From NCBI RefSeq assembly GCF_003096655.1, contig NZ_QEKQ01000001.1, forward strand, positions 248,001 to 312,000: 64,000 nt of DNA, read 5' to 3'. This document shows positions 1-8,576 of the stretch, one piece after another. Numbering within the stretch: position 1 is the stretch's first letter; each line of letters opens with the position of its first letter. The stretch comes from Tamilnaduibacter salinus (GTDB lineage Bacteria > Pseudomonadota > Gammaproteobacteria > Pseudomonadales > Oleiphilaceae). Under the pieces are notes generated by a model. That model was not told where the DNA came from. It was given only the letters and a program-made list of their open reading frames with translations, and did no database searches. Both the position numbers and the translations under genes were made by a program.

Positions 1-5
1 GATGC

Positions 6-419
6 ATGATGACCGGCCAATGCCTGTGCGGCGGCGTCGCCTTTGAGGTATCGGCACGACCGGGCCCCGTGGCCCTGTGCCATTGCAGTCAGTGCCGGCG
101 GGCCAGCGGCAGCGCCTTCATGGCGACCTGTCCGGTCCAGTCGGCTTACTTTTCCTACCAGCGGGGTGAATCCCTCGTCAGGGAATTCGCGTCCAGCCCC
201 GGCAAATACCGGGCATTCTGCTCTGAGTGCGGCAGCCCCCTGTACAGCCGGACCGATGCCATACCCGGCATTCTGCGCCTGCGTGTCGGCGCCCTCGATC
301 ATCCGTTTGGCCAGCCCCCGGCGTACCATGTGTTCACGGGCTCCATGGCGGACTGGGACGGGATTACCGACGATCTCCCCCAGTATGAGAAGCTGGAGCG
401 CACCAACGATCCCCACTGA
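6..419 (+). CDS. GFA family (Mss4-like, CENP-V/GFA) protein
   Basis: This 137-residue protein belongs to the family named after glutathione-dependent formaldehyde-activating enzyme, a small zinc-binding fold. Zinc ligands visible are C6/C8 near the start, C25-x-C27-x2-C30, and C72-x2-C75 in an FCSECGS segment. Most family members have no proven substrate, so a formaldehyde role is not claimed. Two ATG codons (6 and 9) are adjacent and either could be the start; the upstream region is cut by the window edge. The stop overlaps the next start by one base (TGATG), so it is probably co-transcribed with the ABC genes. A second family member lies at 62792-63193. Confidence 0.85.
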   Translation: MMTGQCLCGGVAFEVSARPGPVALCHCSQCRRASGSAFMATCPVQSAYFSYQRGESLVREFASSPGKYRAFCSECGSPLYSRTDAIPGILRLRVGALDHPFGQPPAYHVFTGSMADWDGITDDLPQYEKLERTNDPH

Positions 420-1093
420 TGGGTAACGATGTGAGCGAACGACTCAGCGTCCGGGGACTGTGCAAGGCCTATCGCTCCGGTGATGACCGGGTCACGATTC
501 TGAATGATTTTGATCTGTCGCTCTCGGATGGCGAGGCGGTCGCGCTGACCGGACGGTCCGGCTCAGGCAAGAGCACGCTGATCCACCTGCTGTGCGGTCT
601 GGCGGTTCCCGACGGCGGTCGTATCCGTTTGTTCGGCGAGGCGATGCCCGCGACGGCGGACGACGAGCTCTGGGCAACCCAGCGTCGACAGCGTGTGGCC
701 ACCGTGTTTCAGGACACCAACCTGCTGCCGACGCTGACGGTGTCCGAGAATATTCGCTTTCGGGCCTCGCTGGCAGACCGGCCCGCGCCGGACGTGGCCG
801 GCTGGCTCCGGGCGCTCGGACTTCAGGGTCTGGCGGATCGATACCCGGATCAGGTGTCGGGGGGTCAGCGTCAGCGGGCGGCCATTGCCGTGGCGTTTGC
901 GATGCGGCCGGAACTGTTGCTGGCGGACGAGCCCACCGGCAGTCTGGATCGTCACACCGCCAGCGCGGTAGCCGATGAGCTGTTCCGCTTCCAGCGCGAC
1001 ACCGGCTGCCCCATGCTACTCGCCACCCATGATCAGGCGCTGGCCGAGCGCTGTGAGCGGATCGTGCCGCTGACCAGCGAGGGAGACGTGTGA
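419..1093 (+). CDS. ABC transporter ATP-binding protein (LolD/MacB/AttE type)
   Basis: This is a 224-residue nucleotide-binding subunit. Walker A is GRSGSGKST (residues 45-53), the Q-loop is FQD (97-99), the signature is VSGGQRQR (146-153), Walker B is LLLADEPT (166-173), and the switch histidine lies in ATHDQ. This subgroup works with FtsX-fold permeases that act on lipoproteins or envelope substrates rather than importing small solutes. It overlaps the permease downstream by one base, and that permease is followed by a secreted AttH-like protein. The order ATPase, permease, hydrolase matches the Agrobacterium attEFGH arrangement. A GTG 12 bases into the gene is an alternative start. Confidence 0.9.
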   Translation: MGNDVSERLSVRGLCKAYRSGDDRVTILNDFDLSLSDGEAVALTGRSGSGKSTLIHLLCGLAVPDGGRIRLFGEAMPATADDELWATQRRQRVATVFQDTNLLPTLTVSENIRFRASLADRPAPDVAGWLRALGLQGLADRYPDQVSGGQRQRAAIAVAFAMRPELLLADEPTGSLDRHTASAVADELFRFQRDTGCPMLLATHDQALAERCERIVPLTSEGDV

Positions 1094-3282
1094 TGGGGCC
1101 GGCGGGCGCCCTGTTCAGCCATTACCGACGTCATCCACTCCAGTTGGTCTCGCTGGCTCTGATCATCATGCTGGCGACGGCCCTCTGGGCCAGTGTCTGG
1201 ACGCTGACCGACCAGGCCCGGGACAGCCTCGAACGCAGCGAGGCTGCCCTGGCGGCCCGGTTCGAGATTGCCCGGCAGGATGGGGCCACCGTGACCGTCC
1301 GGGATTTTGCCCGGCTCCGTCGGGCCGGCACCTGCGTGACGCCCTGGCTGATCGTGGAACCGGGCGATGGCGGCGCCCGGCGCATCGGCGTCGATCCGCT
1401 CACGTTGAATTGCCTGGACGGCCATCCGGCGTCCGAAGGCAGCGGCACGCTCGACGGCGATCCGTTCCTCGATCTGTCCGGAGCCGCGCGGCTGCCGGGC
1501 GATCATCGTCTGCACCTGCTGGCGCCGGAGCGGGCCGATGTCCCTGACGGGTACCGCGTCCAGCCGTTCGCGGGCGCACCGGCAACCGGCGAACTGGGTG
1601 ACAGTTTCCTGCTCAACCTCAATGCCCTGAGTGCACTGACCCTGCTGATTGCGGCGCTGCTGATCCGCAGTGTCTACAGCCTCAGCCTCAGTCAGCGCCG
1701 GGCAAGTCTGGAACTACTGCATCGTCAGGGCCTGACACGGCGCCGTCTCGCCATGCTGATGGCAAGCGAGATGGTCGTGATCAGTCTGTTGGCGGCATTG
1801 CCGGGGTTGGTGATTGGTCACGGGCTGGCCTCGGTGGCGTCGGACGGCTTTGGCCAGGCGATGGCGAGTCTGTTTGATGCGTCTCTGACGTCCGGGCGCT
1901 CGCTCAGCGGCTCGCTCCTCTCGCTCGGCGTGATTCTGCTTGTGGTGCTGTGGTGTGTGGCCGATCACTGGTTACCGGCGCGCCGATCCGCCATACGTCG
2001 CCACCCCGTCGCCATTGGTTCCCTGGTCATGATCGCGGGCGGCACGGGCGTGCTGGCCGCGGACGCGCTCTGGGAACTGTTTCTGGCCATTGCCCTCGGG
2101 TTTGTGGGCGTCGGATTGCTGACCCCGCCGATTCTGGCCGCATGGTGCCACCGCCGGCGAGCGACGGCCCCGGGCTGGCTGGCCCACTGGCGTCGTCGGG
2201 AGCTGTCTGCGCTCCTGAGGGACCTGGCCTTGCCGGTGGTGGCGTTGCAGTTCGCGCTGGCCACGGTCATCGCGGTGCAGGCATTGGTCGCCACGTTTGA
2301 AAGCACCTTCCAGGCCTGGCTGGATCAACGCCTCCAGGGCGACGTCTACATCGAACGCCCGTCCGGCATGCCGCATGCCGACATGGCGGCATGGCTGGAC
2401 GGTAGCTCGCTGGTTGCCCACTGGCACAGGGTCCGTCGGGATCAGGCCCGTCTGGAAGGCGTGGGCCCGGCTGTTGATCGTCTGGTTCTGGACCCAGCAT
2501 CGCCGCTGCTCCAGAGCTGGCAATTCCTTCGGTCTGAACGGCACCCCTGGGCCGCGCTGGGTCAGGGCGGTGTCATGGTCAATGAGCAACTGGCCCGTCG
2601 TCAGAACCTGGCGCTGGGTGACACGGTGACCGTGCGCTGGGGGGAGGCGTTTCGGAGTGGCCCACTGGTCGCGGTCTACGCGGACTACGGGCGGCCGGCG
2701 GGCGAGGTTCTGCTGCCCTCATCGGCGGCGCCGCAGGACTGGCGGCCGTCATTCGTCCGCTATGCGGTGCGGCTGACGGAGACAGTGCCCATCGCGGAAC
2801 TCAGCGACTCGTTTCCCCGGGCGGGCGAGGCGCGCTTCACCGACAACAACACCATCCACCAGCTGGCGACCGGTGTTTTTGACCAGACATTTTTCCTGAC
2901 CCGGGCAATCAGCGTCCTGACCCTGGCTCTGTCGGCTCTCTCCCTGTTGCTGATGGGGACCGTGGTCTTTCGCACTCGCGCACGGTATCTGTCGCTGTTG
3001 CGGGTGTGGGGGCTGAGTCGCCAGGCGCTGCGCCGACAGGTCCGTCGGCTGGGGCTGACCCTGACCGGGCTGGTCGCAGCAGCGTCGCTCCTGCCTGGCA
3101 TTGCGCTGACCTGGGTGCTGGTCAGTCGCATCAATCCGCTTGCGTTCGGCTGGTCGCTGCCCATGGCGGTGTATCCGCTGTTCTGGCTGGAGTTGGGGCT
3201 GATCTGCCTGGTGATCGGGTGGGGCATCGGGACCTGGATGGGACGCCAGACGACCCTGGAAGACGTGGGAGGCCTGTCATGA
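1093..3282 (+). CDS. ABC transporter permease, FtsX-like (AttF/AttG-type fusion)
   Basis: This large inner-membrane permease has about 729 residues. It has an N-terminal membrane segment near residues 18-38, a long extracytoplasmic stretch, then groups of membrane segments. A second extracytoplasmic domain follows around 395-590, with a final set of helices at the C-terminus. This doubled architecture is typical of MacB/FtsX-superfamily permeases that carry two FtsX modules in one chain. The ATG at 1093 overlaps the ATPase stop, while a GTG three bases earlier would add one residue. Its stop overlaps the start of the lipoprotein gene, so ATPase, permease and hydrolase are very probably translationally coupled. 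Confidence 0.88.
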   Translation: MGPAGALFSHYRRHPLQLVSLALIIMLATALWASVWTLTDQARDSLERSEAALAARFEIARQDGATVTVRDFARLRRAGTCVTPWLIVEPGDGGARRIGVDPLTLNCLDGHPASEGSGTLDGDPFLDLSGAARLPGDHRLHLLAPERADVPDGYRVQPFAGAPATGELGDSFLLNLNALSALTLLIAALLIRSVYSLSLSQRRASLELLHRQGLTRRRLAMLMASEMVVISLLAALPGLVIGHGLASVASDGFGQAMASLFDASLTSGRSLSGSLLSLGVILLVVLWCVADHWLPARRSAIRRHPVAIGSLVMIAGGTGVLAADALWELFLAIALGFVGVGLLTPPILAAWCHRRRATAPGWLAHWRRRELSALLRDLALPVVALQFALATVIAVQALVATFESTFQAWLDQRLQGDVYIERPSGMPHADMAAWLDGSSLVAHWHRVRRDQARLEGVGPAVDRLVLDPASPLLQSWQFLRSERHPWAALGQGGVMVNEQLARRQNLALGDTVTVRWGEAFRSGPLVAVYADYGRPAGEVLLPSSAAPQDWRPSFVRYAVRLTETVPIAELSDSFPRAGEARFTDNNTIHQLATGVFDQTFFLTRAISVLTLALSALSLLLMGTVVFRTRARYLSLLRVWGLSRQALRRQVRRLGLTLTGLVAAASLLPGIALTWVLVSRINPLAFGWSLPMAVYPLFWLELGLICLVIGWGIGTWMGRQTTLEDVGGLS

Positions 3283-4367
3283 GTCGCTGGTTGATTGTGG
3301 TCGTGGCGCTGGCCGTCGTGACGGCCTGCGGTTCATCCGGGTCGGAGGGTGGTTTTGCGGCGCTGGACGCGTCCGACCGGTCGTCTTTCCGGCAGCCGTC
3401 ACCGGGAGACGGGATCAGGCTCCCGGCGGATCTTGGTGCTCACCCCGCGTACCGGATCGAATGGTGGTATCTGACCGCGAATCTGGAGGTAGCGGACGGC
3501 ACGCCGCTCGGCCTGCAGTGGACCCAGTTCCGCCGGGGGCTGAGCCCGCTCCGGTCGGGAGCGATGCGCGCGGCGCCGGACACATGGCCTCTGGATTCGG
3601 TCTGGATGGCCCACGCGGCGGTGTCTTTCAATGGGCAGCATCGCTTCCGGGAGCGTTTCGCCCGTGGTGGTATCGGCCAGGCCGATGCCCGGGCCGCGCC
3701 ATTGGCGGTCTGGCTGGACGACTGGTCACTGATGGCACGGGATGACGCTGCCGGCTGGCGGCTCACGATCGACAACGCCGACTGGTCCGCCCGCTTGACC
3801 CTGACACCGCAACGGGCGCCGGTTCGGCACGGAGATCGGGGCTTCAGTGCCAAGTCCACCGATGGCACCGGCTCCATGTACTTCAGCTATGTGGATCTGG
3901 CCATTTCGGGGCAGGTCCGCATCGACGGCGAGTCCCACGCGGTCCATGGCACGGGCTGGTTTGACCGCGAATGGAGCAGTCAGTTTCTGCGTTCCGATCA
4001 GCGCGGTTGGGACTGGATGGGGCTCCAGCTTGATAACGGCGCCCGACTCATGGCCTTCCGGCTTCGGGAAGAGGGTGGGGCGTTCCGGTCCGGGACCTGG
4101 ATCGGGCCGGACGACGAGCGCCGGGCCCTGAAGGGTGATGCCATCGCGCTCGAGGTACTGGAAAGCCGGGACAGTGCCCGCGGTGAGGTGCCGGTGACAT
4201 GGCGCGTCCGGGTGCCGTCCGAAGATGTCGACCTGACCGTCACGGCACCGGCGGGTTCCTACTGGAACACCGGGCTCTACCCGTACTGGGAGAGCCCGGT
4301 CACGGTCTCCGGTAGTCATCGGGGCCGTGGCTATCTCGAACTGACCGGCTACGGTTCGTCCGACTGA
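3279..4367 (+). CDS. secreted AttH-like hydrolase lipoprotein (lipocalin-like, CrtC superfamily)
   Basis: This 362-residue lipoprotein starts with MSRWLIVVVALAVVTAC, giving a lipobox VTAC with Cys17. The body carries the AttH/carotenoid 1,2-hydratase signatures: an EWWYLTANLEV segment, a LQWTQFRRGL segment, and a GTGWFDREWSSQ segment followed by GWDWMGLQLDNGARLM. The family (COG5621, predicted secreted hydrolase) is commonly encoded beside FtsX-type ABC transporters, as here. I chose the ATG at 3279 because it overlaps the permease stop and immediately gives a signal peptide; the open frame extends further upstream inside the permease. The 3' end overlaps the convergent sugar dehydrogenase gene by 19 bases. 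The substrate is unknown. Confidence 0.87.
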   Translation: MSRWLIVVVALAVVTACGSSGSEGGFAALDASDRSSFRQPSPGDGIRLPADLGAHPAYRIEWWYLTANLEVADGTPLGLQWTQFRRGLSPLRSGAMRAAPDTWPLDSVWMAHAAVSFNGQHRFRERFARGGIGQADARAAPLAVWLDDWSLMARDDAAGWRLTIDNADWSARLTLTPQRAPVRHGDRGFSAKSTDGTGSMYFSYVDLAISGQVRIDGESHAVHGTGWFDREWSSQFLRSDQRGWDWMGLQLDNGARLMAFRLREEGGAFRSGTWIGPDDERRALKGDAIALEVLESRDSARGEVPVTWRVRVPSEDVDLTVTAPAGSYWNTGLYPYWESPVTVSGSHRGRGYLELTGYGSSD

Positions 4368-5464
4368 GCCGGCGTGATCCGAAGCACCCGGCCGTTGCTG
4401 GAGTCGGTCAGTACCCAGAGTGCCTCATCCGGGCCCTGGCGCACCGCCCGAATGCGGTGATTCAGGTCGCTGAGCAGGTCTTCTTCCTCAATCACAGCAC
4501 CGTCTCTGATCCGCAGCCGCACGACCTTCTGGAACTTGAGCGCGCCCACGAACAGGTCGCCTTGCCAGTTGGGGAAGCGGTCGCCGTCGTAAAACGTCAT
4601 CCCGGATGGCGCGATGGACGGGTCCCAGAAATGCAGCGGCTGCGCCATGCCCTCCTTGTGGGTCTTGTCGGAAATGGGCAGGCCGCTGTAGCCGATGCCG
4701 TGGGTGATGACGGGCCAGCCGTAGTTGGTGCCGGCCCGGATGATATTGACCTCATCCCCGCCACGCGGGCCATGCTCGTGCGTCCAGATGACGCCCGTTT
4801 CCGGGTGACGGGTCATGCCCTGGATGTTGCGGTTGCCCACCGTGTAGAAGGTATCGTTGACGTCCGAGTCATCCAGAGGCGGGTTGTTCGGTGCGGGCTC
4901 GCCTGCCATGGTGATGCGATGCACGCCGCCGGCGTCATCACCGAGGTCCTGGGCCCGTTCCATCTCACCCCGGTCACCCACCGCGATGTACAGGTTCTCC
5001 TGTGCGTCGAACGCCATTCGTCCGGCGAAATGGCGGCTGGTGTTGGAGCGGGGTAGTGCCGTGAAAATCGGTGTGACGTCGGTCAGTGCGCCGCTCTCGT
5101 AGCGTGCCTTGGTCACGCGGGTCGTCATGCCGTCCCAGGTCTCGTGGGCATAGCTCAGCACGATCTGGCGGTTGTTCTGGAAGTCCGGGTGCAGCTCGAT
5201 GTCCAGCAGGCCGCCCTGACCGGCAACGGCCACCTCCGGGACGCCGCTGACCGGATCGTCCAGAAGTCTGCCGTCACGCAGGATACGGAGCTGGCCGGCC
5301 CGCTCGGTAATCAGGGTGTCACCGTTTGGCAGGAAGGTCATGGCCCAGGGGTGGTCCAGCCCTGAGGCGATCGTTTCGACACGGTAGTCGTGGTGTCTGG
5401 ATGAATACGTGTCCGCCAGGGAGATCAGCGGGAAAAGCAGGAAAATCAGTATCAGGGCTCGCAT
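4349..5464 (-). CDS. PQQ-dependent sugar dehydrogenase (soluble aldose dehydrogenase, YliI-like)
   Basis: This 371-residue protein is exported by the signal peptide MRALILIFLLFPLISLAD and folds as a six-bladed propeller of the glucose/sorbosone dehydrogenase family. Recognisable segments are HPWAMTFLPNG, ITERAGQLRIL, GQGGLLDIELHPDF, HFAGRMAFD, the THEHGPRGGDE loop and GTNYGWPVITHG. These are the cofactor- and calcium-binding blades of the E. coli YliI group. It would oxidise free aldoses in the periplasm using PQQ; no PQQ synthesis gene is in the window. The ATG at 5464 is preferred over an in-frame start 87 bases upstream because it begins directly with the signal peptide. It overlaps the convergent AttH-like gene. 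Confidence 0.9.
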   Translation of the reverse strand: MRALILIFLLFPLISLADTYSSRHHDYRVETIASGLDHPWAMTFLPNGDTLITERAGQLRILRDGRLLDDPVSGVPEVAVAGQGGLLDIELHPDFQNNRQIVLSYAHETWDGMTTRVTKARYESGALTDVTPIFTALPRSNTSRHFAGRMAFDAQENLYIAVGDRGEMERAQDLGDDAGGVHRITMAGEPAPNNPPLDDSDVNDTFYTVGNRNIQGMTRHPETGVIWTHEHGPRGGDEVNIIRAGTNYGWPVITHGIGYSGLPISDKTHKEGMAQPLHFWDPSIAPSGMTFYDGDRFPNWQGDLFVGALKFQKVVRLRIRDGAVIEEEDLLSDLNHRIRAVRQGPDEALWVLTDSSNGRVLRITPAQSDEP

Positions 5465-5580
5465 GAGGACATCCTTTTCCGGCAGAAAACGGGTTGAACT
5501 CACTGTGCCATACTCTGATGGTGAACCGATGGATTCGTTCCTGCCAGACATTGAACGCCCGGTATGAGAAGGAGAACCGC

Positions 5581-5796
5581 ATGTCCGATCATCACGTCTA
5601 TAAGAAAGTGGAAGTGGTGGGGTCGTCCCGCACCAGCATTGAAGACGCGATCAATAACGCTGTTTCCGAGTGCGGCAAGAGCATTCACAACATGGAATGG
5701 TTTGAGGTCCAGGAGACGCGGGGGCACATCGAGAACGGGCAGGTGGGCCACTATCAGGTAGTGCTCAAAATCGGATTCCGGATCGAGAACAGTTGA
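5581..5796 (+). CDS. dodecin (flavin-binding)
   Basis: This 71-residue protein matches the dodecin family over its whole length, with the segments VYKKVEVVGSS, SIEDAINNAV and the flavin-contacting WFEVQETRGHIENG with its conserved Trp. Dodecins form hollow dodecamers that store or buffer flavins in the cytoplasm. The ATG at 5581 is preceded by an AAGGAG ribosome-binding site at good spacing, so the longer in-frame start upstream is not used. Its stop overlaps the ZIP transporter start by one base, so the two are probably co-transcribed. Confidence 0.95.
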   Translation: MSDHHVYKKVEVVGSSRTSIEDAINNAVSECGKSIHNMEWFEVQETRGHIENGQVGHYQVVLKIGFRIENS

Positions 5797-6545
5797 TGGA
5801 CAGTGTCTGGCCCGTTGTCCTGATGGCAACGCTGGCCGGGGCCGCGATCCCGGCCGGTGCTTTTCTGGGGCGCTTGCAGCCGCTGTTCCAGCGATGGCTG
5901 GATACCGAGTTCCGGCACAGCGTGATTGCCTTCGGTGGTGGTGCGCTGTTGGCCGCGGTGTCATTGGTATTGGTGCCGAAGGGGATGGAATCGCTGTCGG
6001 TCGGGTGGATCGTCGTCGGCATGCTCGGCGGTGGCATCGCGTTCGGCATGCTGGATGCGGTTCTTTCCCGGCTGAAAGGCTCCGTCTCCCAACTGGTTGC
6101 GATGCTCGCGGATTTCATTCCCGAGGCGCTGGCTCTCGGCGCGCTGTTTGCGGCCAATGGCAACGGCGCCTATGTGCTCGCGCTGCTGATTGCGCTGCAG
6201 AACCTGCCGGAGGGGTTCAATGCGTTCCGGGAGTTGACTGCCAGCGATGAGCCGGCGCGTGAACACCGGGGCCGGACCGCCCAGGATATGGCGGACCGCC
6301 CGGTGCTTCTGTGGTTTCTGTTACTGGTGCCTCTTGGTCCGCTGGCGGGGCTGGCGGGCCATTTCTGGCTGGTGGATCAGGCGGCGACGCTGGGCTTCAT
6401 TATGATGTTTGCCAGCGGTGGCATCCTGTATCTGGTGTTTCAGGACATCGCCCCGCAGGCGCGCCTCGAAAGGCACTGGGCACCGTCGCTTGGCGCGGTG
6501 GCCGGCTTCCTGCTGGGCGTACTGGGGCACCTGGCCGTGGGGTGA
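5796..6545 (+). CDS. ZIP family metal transporter
   Basis: This 249-residue integral membrane protein of the ZIP (ZupT-like) family would move Zn(II) or other divalent metals into the cytoplasm. The two metal-binding helices are visible as DFIPEALALG (about residues 105-114) and ALQNLPEGFNAF (about 132-143), matching the HNxPEG-type motifs of transmembrane helices 4 and 5. About eight hydrophobic segments are present. The loop around residues 150-170 is charged, as usual for the variable cytoplasmic loop. The ATG overlaps the dodecin stop; a TTG one codon earlier is less likely. The substrate is inferred from family membership only. Confidence 0.85.
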   Translation: MDSVWPVVLMATLAGAAIPAGAFLGRLQPLFQRWLDTEFRHSVIAFGGGALLAAVSLVLVPKGMESLSVGWIVVGMLGGGIAFGMLDAVLSRLKGSVSQLVAMLADFIPEALALGALFAANGNGAYVLALLIALQNLPEGFNAFRELTASDEPAREHRGRTAQDMADRPVLLWFLLLVPLGPLAGLAGHFWLVDQAATLGFIMMFASGGILYLVFQDIAPQARLERHWAPSLGAVAGFLLGVLGHLAVG

Positions 6546-6547
6546 TG

Positions 6548-8341
6548 TCAGAGATCATCCCCGGTCTGAACCCGCCACTGGGCGGCATAGGCCCCGCTCT
6601 GCCGGATCAGGTCCTGATGGCGTCCCCGCTCGGTGATCCGTCCTTTTTCAACCACCACAATGTCGTCGGCGTTGACGATCGTTGAGAGCCGGTGCGCGAT
6701 CATGATCACCGTGCGTTCATGACCGATATGCTCCAATGAGCGCTGGATCGCCGCCTCGGTCTCGTTGTCCACGGCGCTGGTGGCCTCATCCAGAACCAGA
6801 ATGGGCGGGTCCTTGAGCAGGGCCCGGGCCAGGGACAGGCGTTGACGCTGACCGCCGGACAGGCGCACGCCGCGTTCGCCGACGGCGGTGTCCAGTCCGT
6901 CCGGCAACGCCGAGATGAAGTCCCAGGCTTCGGCCGTGCGCGCGGCCTGCTCAATGGCCGAGCTATCGGCGTCCGGCCGACCGTAGGCGATGTTCTCACG
7001 GATCGACCCTTCAAACAGATACACATCCTGACTGACCAGACCGATGGCCTGACGCAGTGACCGCAACGTGACCGACTGGATCGGATGACCGTCGATGCGG
7101 ATCTCGCCCTGTTCCGGGTCGTAGAAGCGCAGCAGGAGCTTGACGAGCGTGGACTTGCCGGAGCCGGTGGCGCCCACCAGGGCCAGCGTGTTGCCGGCCG
7201 GGACGGACAGGCTGACGCCATCGACCCCATCGCCGCTGCTGGCGTAGTGGAACGCCACGTTATCGAACGCCACTGCGCCTTTGACCGGTTCGGGCAGAGC
7301 GGTGGTGGCTTCGTCCCGGACCCGGATCGGCACGGCGAGCAGGTCCAGAATGCGACGGGTACTGGCCATGGCCCGCTCGAACAGATCAATCACTTCGGCC
7401 ATGCCCGTCAGCGGCCACAGTAGCCGCTGTGTCAGGAAAACCAGCACGCCGTAGGCCCCCACGTTCAGATCGCCCTGAATGGCCTGAAGACCGCCGATGG
7501 TGAAGGTGGCCAGAAAGCCGGCCAGGATCGCCATGCGAATGATGGGGATGAACGCCGAGCTGACGCGGATGGCGCGGCGGTTCGCTGTCACGTACGCCTC
7601 GCTGCTGGCCCGCAGCCGTTCCGCCTCGCGGTTTTCGGCCGTGAAGCTCTTGATCGTGGCAATACCGCCGAGATTATTCGCCAGCCGGCTGGAGAGATCC
7701 CCGACTTTTTCCCGGACGTCCGCATACAGGGGACCGGCTTTCTTCTGGAAGTAGAAGGCGCCCCAGATGATCAGCGGAATGGGCGTGAAGGCCAGCACTG
7801 CAATCAACGGCGACAGAACGAAGAAGACTGCACCGACCGCCACCACGGAGACGGCGACCTGGATCATGGCGTTGGCACCGCCATCCAGGAAACGCTCAAG
7901 CTGGTTGATGTCGTCGTTCATCGTGGCGACGAGCTGCCCGGAGGAACGGGATTCGAAGAACGCCATATCCAATCTCTGTACGTGCTCATAGGCGTCCTGA
8001 CGCAGATCGGCCTGCAGCCGCTGGGCCAGATTACGCCAGAGGATCTGGAACAGGTACTCGAAGATCGACTCGCCAGCCCAGATGAAGAACGTCAGGCCGC
8101 CGAGAATCAGGATCTGTTCCTGTGCGGAGTCGAAACCGAGCGAGGCGACGAAGCTCTCCTCCTGATTGACCACCACATCGATGGCGATGCCGATCAGGAT
8201 CTCCGGCGCGATGTCGAACAGCTTGTTAATGATCGAACAGGCCGTGGCCGCGATGATCTGGCGGCGATAACCACGGGCATAACGAAGCAGACGACCCAGT
8301 GCGGCAAAACTGCCGGTGGCCGGGCTGGCGGATGTGGACAT
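6548..8341 (-). CDS. ABC exporter, fused permease/ATPase (MsbA-like)
   Basis: This 597-residue half-transporter has an N-terminal type-1 exporter membrane domain (about residues 20-320, six helices) and a C-terminal ATPase. The ATPase shows Walker A GATGSGKST, signature LSGGQRQR, Walker B ILVLDEATS and a switch histidine in IAHRLST. Homodimers of this layout export lipids, drugs or peptides; the specific cargo cannot be told. The ATG at 8341 has a GGAGA site just upstream, so an in-frame start 42 bases earlier is not favoured. It converges on the ZIP gene with two bases between the stops. Confidence 0.9.
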   Translation of the reverse strand: MSTSASPATGSFAALGRLLRYARGYRRQIIAATACSIINKLFDIAPEILIGIAIDVVVNQEESFVASLGFDSAQEQILILGGLTFFIWAGESIFEYLFQILWRNLAQRLQADLRQDAYEHVQRLDMAFFESRSSGQLVATMNDDINQLERFLDGGANAMIQVAVSVVAVGAVFFVLSPLIAVLAFTPIPLIIWGAFYFQKKAGPLYADVREKVGDLSSRLANNLGGIATIKSFTAENREAERLRASSEAYVTANRRAIRVSSAFIPIIRMAILAGFLATFTIGGLQAIQGDLNVGAYGVLVFLTQRLLWPLTGMAEVIDLFERAMASTRRILDLLAVPIRVRDEATTALPEPVKGAVAFDNVAFHYASSGDGVDGVSLSVPAGNTLALVGATGSGKSTLVKLLLRFYDPEQGEIRIDGHPIQSVTLRSLRQAIGLVSQDVYLFEGSIRENIAYGRPDADSSAIEQAARTAEAWDFISALPDGLDTAVGERGVRLSGGQRQRLSLARALLKDPPILVLDEATSAVDNETEAAIQRSLEHIGHERTVIMIAHRLSTIVNADDIVVVEKGRITERGRHQDLIRQSGAYAAQWRVQTGDDL

Positions 8342-8452
8342 GGGGTTCTCCGGCGTGGCGGTCAGGGCGGTGGAAACCACCACCCTGCAAAAGGCGCAAG
8401 GTTAGCGAATGAACGCCTCAGGCGAAAGGGATCAGGCGTTCCCGGAGGGCGC

Positions 8453-8542
8453 ACCGCTGACGCCTCTGGACCTGCGTTGCCAACCTTTGATGTGGAACCA
8501 CCACACCGGCGGGCTGGCGCCTTGGCCAGAGGCGTCAGCGGT
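8453..8542. repeat. long imperfect hairpin with 17-bp perfect arms
   Basis: The 17-base arms at 8453-8469 and 8526-8542 are perfect inverted copies of ACCGCTGACGCCTCTGG, separated by 56 bases that hold a smaller inverted repeat (TGTGG/CCACA). It sits between the start of the MsbA-like gene and the end of the YaiI-like gene, where no coding sequence is convincing. It could be a terminator, a REP-type repeat or a transcribed structured RNA. There is no run of T after either arm, so a simple rho-independent terminator is not favoured. Confidence 0.6.
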
Positions 8543-8576
8543 ACGCAGTCGATCAACGAATTAACCAGACGGGACA

